NCBI GenBank assembly: GCA_002633005.1
Contig: NMRA01000321.1
Location: 119,775 to 180,981, forward strand
Length of the DNA stretch: 61,207 nucleotides
Source: Phoronis australis
Taxonomy: Eukaryota; Phoronida; Phoronidae
Reading direction: 5' to 3'
In this document: positions 34,406 to 43,500 of the stretch, piece after piece
Numbering within the stretch: position 1 is the first letter of the stretch
Layout of the letters: every line of letters starts with the position of its first letter
The notes under the pieces: model-generated
What the model saw: the letters and a program-made list of their open reading frames with translations, nothing else
Database searches by the model: none
Told to the model about the DNA's origin: nothing
Translations under genes and position numbers: made by a program

Positions 34406-34967
34406 TTAGATGTCGTTGAGCAACGGAACCAATGGCTTATGGTCCGTCTGAATTGTTACGTGCTTTCCAATAATGTAGTTACGAAACTTTTCGCAAGCCC
34501 ACGTCACACCTAGTGACTCTTTTTCGATAGTAGCATAACGGTTTTTGGTCGGTGACAGAGACCGCGACGCTGCATACACTAGTCGCCACGCACTACCAGA
34601 GGAGGGCTGCACCAAGACCGTCTCCAGACGCATCAGTCTGAAGCAATGTTGGCTTTTGGGTGACATACACAACTAACTCGACACCTCTAGACAAGTCACG
34701 TTTAATGTCCTCAAATGACTTCCTCTGGTCCGGTCCCCAGACCCAAGGGACATCACTTTTTAGTAGACCACGCAAAGGGCCACTAATTTTGCCAAGGCAA
34801 TCTGAGAACTTGCACAACTGTTGTGCCATGCCGAGGAAACTGCGAACATCAGAAATGTTCTGGGGTATACGAAAATCAACCAATCCCTGTACTGCATCTG
34901 GATTGGCTTTTATGCCTGACTGAGATGAAATGACCGAGAAACAATACGGCACCACGTGAGAACTCAC
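34406..34967 (-). pseudogene. Gypsy B RT thumb and RNase H
   Basis: IKANPDAVQGLVDFRIPQNI then SDVRSFLGMAQQLCKF is the thumb, VVYVTQKPTLLQTDASGDGL the RNase H start, and ATIEKESLGVTWACEKFRNY and TIQTDHKPLVPLLN its core. One frame change lies near 34600. The stop near 34406 precedes the integrase frame. Confidence 0.88.
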
Positions 34968-35032
34968 ACTTCTGCTCGTTTAATGTCATTCCAGCCCTGA
35001 CCATGCGTTCCGGGACCGCACGAACTCTGGCG

Positions 35033-35874
35033 TCATGTTCTCCTTTTGAAGCACCCCACACACACACACACATCATCCATGTGGACGACTACTCCATCAA
35101 GTCCGGAAAACACTTCCGTTACAAACTTCGAGTAGATTTCGGGGCTTGACGTCAGTCCAAAAGGTAAACGTTTATACGCAAATCGACCAAAGGGCGTCAG
35201 AAAGGTAGTCAGGCGTTGACTATCCTTCGCCAACGGAATCTGATAGAAACCGGAGTTCGCATCCAATTTTGTGAACAACACACCTGAGTCTAACTTGGCT
35301 AAACTTGATTCAACATGACTCAGGGAAAACTTCCCTCTGAACAACTTTGTTCAGTTCAGTGTAATCAATACATATACGGACATTGTTATTAGGTTTTGGC
35401 ACCACAACCATAGGTGAGCACCAATCGGTAGGACCTTCTACGGGATATATGACATCATATTCCACCATTTTGTCCAACTCGGCTTTGACTTGTTCCATAA
35501 GGGGATATGGAACGGTACGTGGAACGGTAAAGGCAAACGGCTGGTTTTCAGCTCGCAGTTTTATGGATGCTTCAGCAGTCATTTTTCCCAAGCCGGAAAA
35601 CAAACCTGGGAAATGCCTTGTCTGCGTCTGACTGAGACGCTGCATCGACAGTGCAAGTCAGTTTCAATAAATCTAACTCGCGGCATGCATTTCGGCTCAA
35701 CAATGCTCGGTTCTGATCCACTGCGTAGATACGCTCAACATAACTCTTGCCATTGACAGTCATTTGTGAGTCAAAATATCCCGCAACGTCTATCAAGTTG
35801 TTGCCTGGGCCCGTCAAACTTCTGTCCGACTTAGATAGTGAAATGTCATTACACAGTGACAAGGGGACAAGCAT
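35033..35874 (-). pseudogene. Gypsy B protease end and reverse transcriptase
   Basis: It holds GPGNNLIDVAGYF and QNRALLSRNACRELDLLKL (protease end), then FAFTVPRTVPYPLMEQVKAE, YDVIYPVEGPTDWCSPMVVV, RICIDYTELNK, LFTKLDANSGFYQIPLAKDS (first Asp) and VVVHMDDV (DD pair). Two frame changes lie inside. The second falls directly after the MDDV box, where a (CA)n run occurs. Confidence 0.9.
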
Positions 35875-36259
35875 CAGCTCCTGAGTCCCCCTTAAAATGT
35901 ACCACGGACTCTAGCTTATGTACTAGGACAGACTTTGCCCATGCACTCGCGCTTGAGACTGAGTCGATTTGGCCGAGAAACCCACTGGCTGAGTTTTCTG
36001 TCTCAACATCACCAACGCTAGATGACGCACCTGCATTGGGACAAACTTTCGCGTAGTGTCCTTTCTGTTTACAAACTTTGCAAATTACATCAGCAGCAGG
36101 ACACTTGCCTGTATAATGTGTGACGTACCCACACTTGTTACACGATTTAGGCTTAGAGTGTTTTGACTTTGGCACGTACGGAGGGGTGTTGCGAGCAAGG
36201 GGTTTTGTTTTTCTTTTGACGGACGACATCAACTTTACAAGGTGTACTAAGCTCGGCAA
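35849..36259 (-). pseudogene. Gypsy B nucleocapsid (two zinc knuckles)
   Basis: CNKCGYVTHYTGKCP and CKVCKQKGHYAKVCP are two successive C-x2-C-x4-H-x4-C knuckles, then FKGDSGADACPL, whose DSGA is the protease active site. The rest of the protease lies in the overlapping next frame (35874-35572). Confidence 0.87.
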
Positions 36260-36282
36260 TATTTTTTTTCAACTTGCTCGGC

Positions 36283-36786
36283 CTAGCGTGCCATGTTTAC
36301 GGCTACTGATTCCGTGAGTTTTTCAACGTCGATCTTTTGCATCTCTCTGGATCTGGAAACGGTTTTATCCAGGATGCCTACAACAATCTTGTCGCGTATC
36401 TGTTCAGAACGGTTGCTGAACTCACAGCGGTCTGCTAAGTCGTTGAGAGCACGTACATACTCTTCAACGGAATCGTTTTCTTTCTGATCACGACGATAGA
36501 ACTTCGCTCGTTCGTGAATTACGTACCTTTTCGGTGAGAAATAGGCGTTTAAAGCATTGACTACAGTTGCATAGCTGTTGAGATCGTCTGCACTCAAACT
36601 GAGGCCTTTTACGACAGATTCAGCACAACTCCCCATTGCATATAACAAACTGTCCACTTGGACTTCACACTTCTCTTTGTCCAACTTTGATAACGAATGG
36701 AACCGGGACCACCGGCTGGACCACTCTGTCCAGTGACTAGGGTCAAAGTCGGAGGGTGGGTTAAACTTGGCCATGGCGACAGACAC
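36283..36786 (-). pseudogene. Gypsy B Gag
   Basis: The frame starts MSVAMAKFNPPSDFDPSHWT, then EWSSRWSRFHSL, YFSPKRYVIHERAKFYRRDQ and VEEYVRALNDLADRCEFSN, all typical of Gypsy capsids. It ends at VAVNMAR, and a frame change follows before the zinc knuckles. Confidence 0.85.
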
Positions 36787-36898
36787 CTACCAGACACTAA
36801 AGTTTCACTATCTAACCAAACAATGGTAAAGTTAATGTTCTTTAACAGCAACAACTGTGACTTTTTGCTGCATCACACGATGTGCACACTGGCCACCA

Positions 36899-36985
36899 TG
36901 TTGTATTCTTCGTGTCCCCCGATAATACAAGCGTTACATGGATAACTGAGTGTATACAGGGTTGACACAAAGTACTGATATAACA
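36899..36985 (-). repeat. Gypsy B 5' LTR
   Basis: The 87-bp repeat differs from the 3' LTR by a few substitutions and one inserted C. A primer site follows on the minus strand. The sequence outside it (CTCCCTTTAAAC) resembles the one internal to the 3' LTR (TCTCCCTTTCTAAAAC); see findings. Confidence 0.88.
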
Positions 36986-37260
36986 CTCCCTTTAAACACA
37001 GAAATTGAATTGACGTACACCGATAAGTGAAAACAAGACCGGGTAATATAGGACCAGGGTAACGTCGGGATGGGGTAACGTGGGGACGGGGGAACATTGG
37101 GCAGCGGGAATATTGGGCAGCGGAATATTGGTTGGGGAACAGAGGGACGGGGATTGTAGTGACAGGGGAACAGTGGGCAGACCATGTTGGGGCACAATGA
37201 CACTGACATATGTATAAAGAAAACAAAACAACTTAAACCAAATAAACGTTTTTCATTTTA
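36986..37260. other. Gap with G-rich imperfect repeats, before the Academ-like gene
   Basis: Between 37060 and 37190 short units such as GGGGTAACGT, GGGGACGGGGGAACATTGGG and CAGCGGGAATATTGGG repeat imperfectly. Minus-strand proline-rich frames here are repeat artefacts. TTTTAG just before 37261 looks like a splice acceptor. Confidence 0.55.
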
Positions 37261-37603
37261 GGTTCTTGAAAGCGAAGGTAATGTATGCTGCTTCAGCTGC
37301 CAAACGTCAACCGGCGAGGACAGCAAGCTGAAAACTTTCAACGAAAACACTTAGTCAACACAGAAGAACGTCACTACTCTACGTAAAAAATTAAAATGTG
37401 ACAAATACTCCCTCGTTACGCAAAGAATAGCGGAAGCTAGTGAAACAGAATTATATCTTCGCTATCACCCATCGTGCTACAGAAAAAAAAACTGCTGTTA
37501 AACGGCCAAGATATGGACCGTCAGTTGACGACAAAACTCCTATTAAAATGGCCCGTATTGCTACAAGACGTTGCAGTCCCCTCCCATAGTCCGATGATAA
37601 GGC

Positions 37604-38167
37604 ATGTTGAAAGGTTCTTGCATATTCTGTGGGAAAAGCCGAAAGAAGAAGAATGGGAAAGAGGAACCAAGGGTCAAGATATTAACACTGTCTGGTTGTC
37701 ATTCCCTCCGCCAAGCGGCCAAATCATCTAGTAATGAGCAGTTAAGAAGCCTGATTTTCAGTGATGTTGACTTAATAGCAAAGGAAGCTGAATACCACAA
37801 GTCCTGTCGAGCTCTCTTCACTAAAGAAACTTCTGGTCAGGAAAGTGGAAATTTAAGGGATCCACACCACCAAGCATTTACGCAAACACGCAATTACATT
37901 CAAATTGAGGTTCTTGAAACCCGGCGGTCAGTACTTCTCTCTACTTTGCTAGATTTGTACAAAGAAGAGTATGCAAGTAATGATGGGACAGAAGCTGATG
38001 TCTCAGCATACACAACTCAGAATCTCCTTAAGAAGATCAAAGACCAATTTGGAGACAGAATTCAAGTGAGATTGTCAAATCAACGGAAAGGCGATTTTAT
38101 TTTTAGCTCCACTGTAACAGAAGAAGATGCATTAGTTCAGCAGCAAAGTGAAACTGAAGAAAACTAA
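37604..38167 (+). pseudogene. Academ-like gene: second Cys/His finger and linker
   Basis: SCIFCGKSRKKKNGKEEPRV begins the segment, and AKEAEYHKSCRALFTKETSG closes a C-x2-C...H-x3-C finger. The frame then runs through a helix-rich linker (EVLETRRSVLLSTLLDLYKE) and a TTQNLLKKIKDQFGD block to a stop at 38165. Confidence 0.65.
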
Positions 38168-38215
38168 CAAAATGACAAACTGAGATGGGCTGCTCTTCAT
38201 CTTCGGTCTCAAATC

Positions 38216-39533
38216 TTGCAACTGCCTAAGTCAAAGACACCTATTCCAACAACAGTGCAGAATTTCAAATCATGTGCACCAAAGATACCGCAGCAACTTG
38301 AACTGTTCTACCGAACACTTCTCGGTGGCATTACAACCTCGAACTCTCAAAGAAAATCCACTGACCGCAAAGTGACCGCAATGGCATCTGACGCCATTTA
38401 CAACGTTACCCGTGGTAATGTGAGGCCGTGGAAGCACACGTCCCTGGGTCTTGGTCTGTATTCTCTGACAGGTTCAAAACTGTCTCTGCAGATTCTTAAC
38501 ATAGCAGGACATTCCATCGGCTACAAAGAAAGCAAACGCCTTGAGACTGAGTTTGGGTATTCCATAGAGTCGTATGAACGCGAAGCACCGGGTGGTATTC
38601 GACTTCTTCCAAATTTAGCCACTGCCTCTGTTTGGGATAATAATGACGCACACGTTGAAACATTAGATGGCATGTCAACACTGCACGCAGCTGTTGGTTA
38701 TAGCTACCAAAATGTGGTGGAAGAAGAAAGGGAAGACTCTTCTGCTGCACTGTTGTTTCGAGAAGGAAGGAATCGCCGACAGTTTGTGGGGGTAGAGCGA
38801 GAAGTGCGGCCATTCAGAAAATCCCTTAAGGATGTTACTTTTTCATGTATCGACATAAACTCTGCTCAAACACGTGACAATCTTGTCAGAGGCACTGAAG
38901 TAAACCACAAGAACATACAGCTCAAATTGTTGGATCTCTACCGGTTTTTGAAACTAAGGGAAGGTAACACTCCACTGCATGCTGGGTTTATGAGCAGTTA
39001 TATACGGGACCCATTGTCTCTTCAAAGGATCTGTTACATGGACCCCATTTCAAAATCACCAACCTACAACGATGTTTTTAAAGAAACTATGATCCGCACA
39101 ATGAATGAAGCCAGAGAGACTGGACAAGACTACGCAGTTGTCACATGACTTGACAGTTGCTTTAAAAGCCTACGCAATACAAGAACTTGAAAGAGCATTG
39201 TTTGATAAGCTGCTGATAATGCTCGGCAATTTTCATACGGAGCTGGCTTTTTATGGAGCTATGGGAACCATGTTAAATGGAAGTGGCATAGAGTTCCTAC
39301 TTTCAGAGACTGGTATCTTGGAAGAAGGGTCTATGATGGGCTTCATTAAAGGAAAATTCTACAACAGGTGCACTCGGGTTCACGAGCTTCTTGCTAACGT
39401 TTTGGAGGGCAAGATGTACCAAAAATTTCTGCATGACTTGGCTCCGGAGGAATATGAATCGTTACTTACGGTTATGACCGCAGTCCCTTCAGATCCAGAA
39501 CAAATACAGAGGCAAACCTTGGTGATCCTGTGA
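38216..39533 (+). pseudogene. Academ-like gene: central conserved region
   Basis: The first frame runs 38216-39148. It has KVTAMASDAIYNVTRGNVRP and ISYPLG-type short motifs typical of the family (here HTSLGLGLYSLTGSKLSLQI). It breaks after DYAVVT. A frame change leads to DLTVALKAYAIQELERALFD and IMLGNFHTELAFYGAMGTML, then GKFYNRCTRVHELLANVLEG. The second stop is at 39531. Confidence 0.6.
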
Positions 39534-39544
39534 TCACTCAGCAT

Positions 39545-40579
39545 CTCCAGAAGTAAGAAGATTTCTTTCACACACTGATTAATGGCAAATATGGCAAAAC
39601 TGCTCAGTTTTGGGCAACCTACATCTTTCTCATAAACCGCGCGCACAGAGAACTCCAGAGATGCGTCAAGACCAATGACGTCAGTGGTTGTATCAACATT
39701 TTCCTGACAATGCTAGATGTATTCTTTGCCCTGAACCGCCCAAACTACGCCAGATGGGGAGCGTTGTTTTATCAAAAATTGAAATTTGCAGACCCACAAT
39801 TGCGCGAAGTGCTGGAAAACGGAGCGTTTTCAGTGCGACGTACTAGGAACAACTTCAGTAGATCGGCTGTTGACCTCTCTTTGGAACAGTCCGTCAACAG
39901 GGATGCAGCATCGAGCATGACAGGGATAGTAGCTTTCCGCAACTCAGAGAATGCAATGCGTCGATGGTCCCTCTCTATGACACAAAGGGCAATGGCTGTA
40001 ACTGAACTTAGGATATTTGCAGGACTTGAAATCGGTGAGAATGCAAAGAGTCAGGGCAGTCCTTCAAGAATCAAAATAGATAACGAACAGATGGCATCGC
40101 TCAGTGTCAAAATCGACAATTTATGCAATCCGTTTGAGAACAATGCTCCACCGGGTCTGGTTAATGTCGCAACTGGCCAAGCAGCATCCCAAGCAACGGA
40201 GGACTACCTGATCAATGCGCTGAGGCGAGGCCATGATGCGAGGGAAAAATTCCAACTGGAATGGGGAAATGACAGCTGTAGGTTTTTGCGACCAGTTAAA
40301 CGTACAGCTGTCCAAAATTTCGCAGATGAAAGCGTGAAGAATAAAGCCAAGTCATCGGCCTCCCAGAGAAACAAGACAGCCGCAGAGAGTCTAAGAAATT
40401 TGTTCATACGCATAGTCGTAGTTGTAGCAGAGAGGGCAGACTTCGATCTTCGACAACTTCTGATCTCACATCCTGTCACACCTTATCCATTAGCACTTGC
40501 TCACTGCTATGGAGCGCTCGTCAAAACGGAAAAGTCTGCTGTGCTGAAAAACTTGAGTTGTTCCAGACAGAACCTATAA
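39545..40579 (+). pseudogene. Academ-like gene: NYARW / EQ-motif core
   Basis: INGKYGKTAQFWATYIFLIN leads to MLDVFFALNRPNYARWGALF, where NYARW is a family marker. AVDLSLEQSVNRDAASSMTG holds an E-Q-x2-N motif that looks catalytic or metal-binding. The frame stops at 40577 (SCSRQNL), and the continuation (LELFQTEPITDGDFVHDYLK, 40552 onward) is shifted. Confidence 0.6.
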
Positions 40580-40806
40580 CAGATGGAGATTTTGTACACG
40601 ACTACTTGAAGGTTTTTGATGGCGCATTTCTTCTACATTCAGTCATCTCACAGACAAGAATAGGTGCAACTTACGAATCAGTTGCACGATCGATGTTATC
40701 AGTGGTCTGTTCGGGTAGGGCAGAGGAAGCTCATTAGTGTCTAGACAAGTACGTAGAAAACTCAATTAAGGACAATTAACGGAAACATCGCGGGGACTTT
40801 AATTCC

Positions 40807-41327
40807 ATGTATGCCATAACAGGGCCTGGTCAAACTATGCGACAGAGCTCACAAACACTTCTGAACAACAGCGCGTTCAAGAATGAACTGGCGAATTTCC
40901 TTTTGACGGAATGGCATATGTGTGGTGGGGAAACCTTGTTTGATTCCCACGGTAGTGACTGCTACCAGTTCTTTCCCGACGATAATCAGCAAATCATGGT
41001 GACAAAACCTGCCCATCTCCAAAGTGACCACGAGGAAGCGGATACGCTGATTGCGTTCAACGTCGCAAACATCCCAATCGGTCATGTTATGGTGAGGGCT
41101 TCAGATACAGATGTTTTAGTAATCTTGCTTGGTACACTCGGACAACAGCGGCGAGAAATAAGATCCACGACCAACGTTGTCATGGACTGTGGGATGGGAA
41201 ATAACAGAAGATTTATCAACATTTCCGACATAGCAAACGTTCTTGAAGAGCGCAAGTATGGACTTGCCAGAGCAATGCCTGGATACCATGCCTTCACTGG
41301 ATGTGACTACGCATCTGCCTTTTATAG
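40807..41327 (+). pseudogene. Academ-like gene: FEN/XPG-like nuclease segment (end of exon 1)
   Basis: Aspartate-rich motifs appear in the order FEN/XPG nucleases use: HEEADT (41031), ASDTDVLVIL (41098) and TGCDYASAF (41296). The exon stops at TTTATAG before GTATGT at 41328. If it is a FEN fold, EAD, DTD and GCDY would be metal ligands. I judge this by motif order only. Confidence 0.55.
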
Positions 41328-41530
41328 GTATGTTATCGAAATCTTGATTATTGCAGTAATGACAAGAACTGAATGAATTCGATTACAGTGAGGAGAATTG
41401 ATTGATTTCGATTAGCTGTGATTACGTCTGCCATGTAGTTAAAGTCTAAGTAACGTATAATGGTTGCCTCCTTTAAATAAAAAAGATTTCTATCATGAAT
41501 TAGTTGTACACGTCATTCCTTATTTTCCAG

Positions 41531-41735
41531 AATAGGCAAAATCAAGCCCTTGGACATTACTGAAAATGATGAAAGGTTCATCAATATGTTCACTAGTTTT
41601 GGAGATGTGCATGTCAGCATCGATGTCGGTTTAGTCGCTGAATTCGTATGTCATATGTACGCAAAAAGTAAGCTCAAAGATGTTAACGAGGCTCGATTCG
41701 TCAAACTAATGGACATGACTGGCCAAGTTGCTGAG
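41531..41735 (+). pseudogene. Academ-like gene exon 2
   Basis: After CCAG, A-ATA-GGC-AAA gives RIGKIKPLDITENDERFINM then FTSFGDVHVSIDVGLVAEFV. The RIGKIKP after GCDYASAFY fits the helix-turn-helix that follows GCDY in FEN1. The exon closes at CTGAG/GTATGT. Confidence 0.65.
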
Positions 41736-41832
41736 GTATGTAGTGATAACCTGTAAACAATATAAATATTCGATCTGATAATTTTAACTACCATCAAAAT
41801 CAGCTTTGCTTATATTTCTAATTTCCTTTCAG

Positions 41833-42193
41833 GAGAATCCATTTGCAAATTTAAAACGAAGTGACTGTGCGTTGCTCCCACCTTGTCTCCGTAGCCTGCA
41901 GATGAAGATTCGCCGAACTCAGTACGTCACCGCGCTATGGACCCGTGCCGCGACAGCATATCCCCGGGATCCCAACTGATTATGGTCGGCATGCAACTGA
42001 AACTCACACATTTCTGCCAGTGTGGTTTGAGGGGTCCATTCTCCCTGACATACTGTTCAGTTCGAATGCAGAAGTGAACAACAGTAACCTTGGGAATGAA
42101 GCAACCAGCATTAGAGATAGTTCTTCTGAAGAACTGTCAGATTCCGAAGATGATCCATGGAGTGAAGACTCCGACTCTGATGAAGAGAATTAA
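41833..42193 (+). pseudogene. Academ-like gene exon 3 with acidic tail
   Basis: ENPFANLKRSDCALLPPCLR is followed, after a frame change near 41945, by RQHIPGIPTDYGRHATETHT and FLPVWFEGSILPD, and an acidic end (SSSEELSDSEDDPWSEDSDS). The TDYGRH...LPVWFEGSILP block is a common ending of this repeat family. Confidence 0.6.
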
Positions 42194-42800
42194 TTACGGC
42201 ACTTTGGATTTGACTAAAACATGCACAGTGAATAAGTTGGCTCATTGGAATGAGATGCATATTGGTTATAGCGATAAGTCTCCTTTTATATTTCTGTGTT
42301 TGTTACCCTTGTATGGTGTTCTCCATAAAGGATGAAAAAACCTTTATGGCACCTGACATTTGGTTCATATTGTCGTCTTAAAGCTGTAACGTAAATAAAA
42401 TACACTGTTCATGTTGCGAACTTGTTATTCATATTGCTCGGGAATAACAAGTCATAATAGTTTTTCAGTTAAGTTAGTTTGATAAGCATTTTATTTGCCC
42501 GACACAGATATTCGGACAATAGAACTGTTCGCGTTATGTCTTCATGGTGCAATTAAAACACGTTCAAATTGATTATCTATGGACATGGTATACGGTGCTC
42601 AATCATCCTTGCGACGGCCCCAAGGATTCATATTGGGTGAGGGGGTATGCAATCATTTTGTATCATCTTTTTTTGGAAATCGTGACTGGTTTGCAGTTAA
42701 ACTAAATAAAGCTTCTTGTTTATGTTTCACCAATTTATTTTTATTATTACTAGAGTATGTGCATTTGAATAGGGAGAGTGGGGCATCTAATAAAAGGTCA
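42194..42800. other. 3' end of Academ-like gene, then a small palindromic element
   Basis: AATAAA lies at 42394. GAGAGTGGGGCA at 42776 begins a short region that includes GTGGGGCATC and, inverted, ATACTGCCCCAC near 42829, suggesting a small palindromic element. Confidence 0.45.
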
Positions 42801-43500
42801 ATCGGGCATGTACCAAATCTCCACTTGATACTGCCCCACAGCGTTGTTGCATGTGGAGTGTTGTTGGGCATTATGCGAATGGTTTCAAACGGTTACCTGG
42901 TGGGTTGATCTACCTCAACTCGGGTATTTGGGCGTGTCTGGCGGGGCTAACCCACCACTAGATTTGTCTGGCAATGCTTATTCGTGATACCCGGGGCTAC
43001 GGTGAATATTTTGCAACTGGTTTCGTGCGGTTACCTCTTGGATTGATCTAGCTCAATTTTAACCCTTTTTGATAATCGTCTGGCAAGGGCACCCTATCGC
43101 AGAAATTGTCTGGCATCTAACTTTTGTGCCATGTTCAGTGATGCTGAACATCATGCAATTGGTTTCAAACGGTTACCTGATGGGTTGATGTAGCTCAATT
43201 CCGGTATTTGGGCTTGTCTTGCAGAGGTAACCCACCACTAGATTTGTCTGGCAGTGTTCATTCGTGATACCTGGGTTTACGGTGAATATTTTGCAACTGG
43301 TTTCAAGCGGTTACCTCTTGGATTGATCTAGCTCAATTTTTGTACCCTGTATACATGTATGTTCGTCTGGCAGGTAGTCCCCACCACTGAAATTGTCTGG
43401 CAGTGGCCAATTTTGATACAGTGGATTACGTAGTAGGAATCAATGGCAGTTTGAAGTGGTTACCAGAAAAGTTGATCTAGCTCAATTTTCGAGTGTCATT
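42800..43500 (+). repeat. Dimeric tandem satellite, higher-order period about 280 bp
   Basis: GGTTTC(A/G)(A/T)(A/G)CGGTTACCT recurs at 42881, 43019, 43161, 43299 and weakly at 43446, spaced 138, 142, 138 and about 147 bases. The alternating types differ in their interior: one has CGGTATTTGGGC and CACCACTAGATTTGTCTGGC, the other TTGGATTGATCTAGCTCAAT and AATTGTCTGGC. So the unit is AB-AB with a dimer of 280 bases. Confidence 0.85.

Larger units (their letters stand above)
32819..36985 (-). mobile_element. Ty3/Gypsy retrotransposon B, about 4.2 kb with 86-87 bp LTRs
   Basis: Direct repeats at 32819-32904 and 36899-36985 begin TGTTATATCAGTAC and end GAATACAACA on the minus strand. TGGTGGCCAGTGTGC lies directly after the 5' LTR, a typical primer site with TGGTG. 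AGAAAGGGAGA precedes the 3' LTR. On the minus strand the order is Gag (36786-36283), double knuckle (36259-35849), protease (35874-35572), RT (35645-35033), RNase H (34967-34406) and integrase (34369-33023). I see no matching 5-bp target duplication. Frame changes are few, so it may be fairly young. Confidence 0.9.
37261..42193 (+). pseudogene. Large spliced TE-derived gene (Academ-like): Cys fingers, TE core, FEN/XPG-like domain
   Basis: This + strand gene has three exons: 37261-41327, 41531-41735 and 41833-42193, with clean AG/GT borders and an AATAAA at 42394. Two Cys/His fingers lie near the start (CCFSCQ...YHPSCY near 37290-37470, CIFCGK...YHKSCRALF at 37618-37830). A core NRPNYARW...VDLSLEQSVNRD follows at 39734-39905. 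The end has DHEEADTLIAF, VRASDTDVLVI and FTGCDYASAF joined across the intron to RIGKIKPLD, which is reminiscent of FEN1/XPG nucleases. It ends in an acidic tail. Multiple frameshifts and stops (about 37350, 37590, 38165, 39145, 39530, 40550, 40736, 41945) show this copy is dead. Academ-type transposons encode Cys-rich fingers and an XPG-like nuclease, so that is the leading reading. It is inference. Confidence 0.7.

Noticed and set aside
32819-36985. Gypsy B as an endogenous retrovirus
   Set aside because: There is no envelope ORF between integrase and the 3' LTR (only about 120 bases). The domain order is that of a plain Ty3/Gypsy element.
36873-37231. Proline-rich minus ORFs in three overlapping frames
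   Set aside because: They come from G-rich imperfect repeats. All three frames are open, which is typical of low-complexity DNA.
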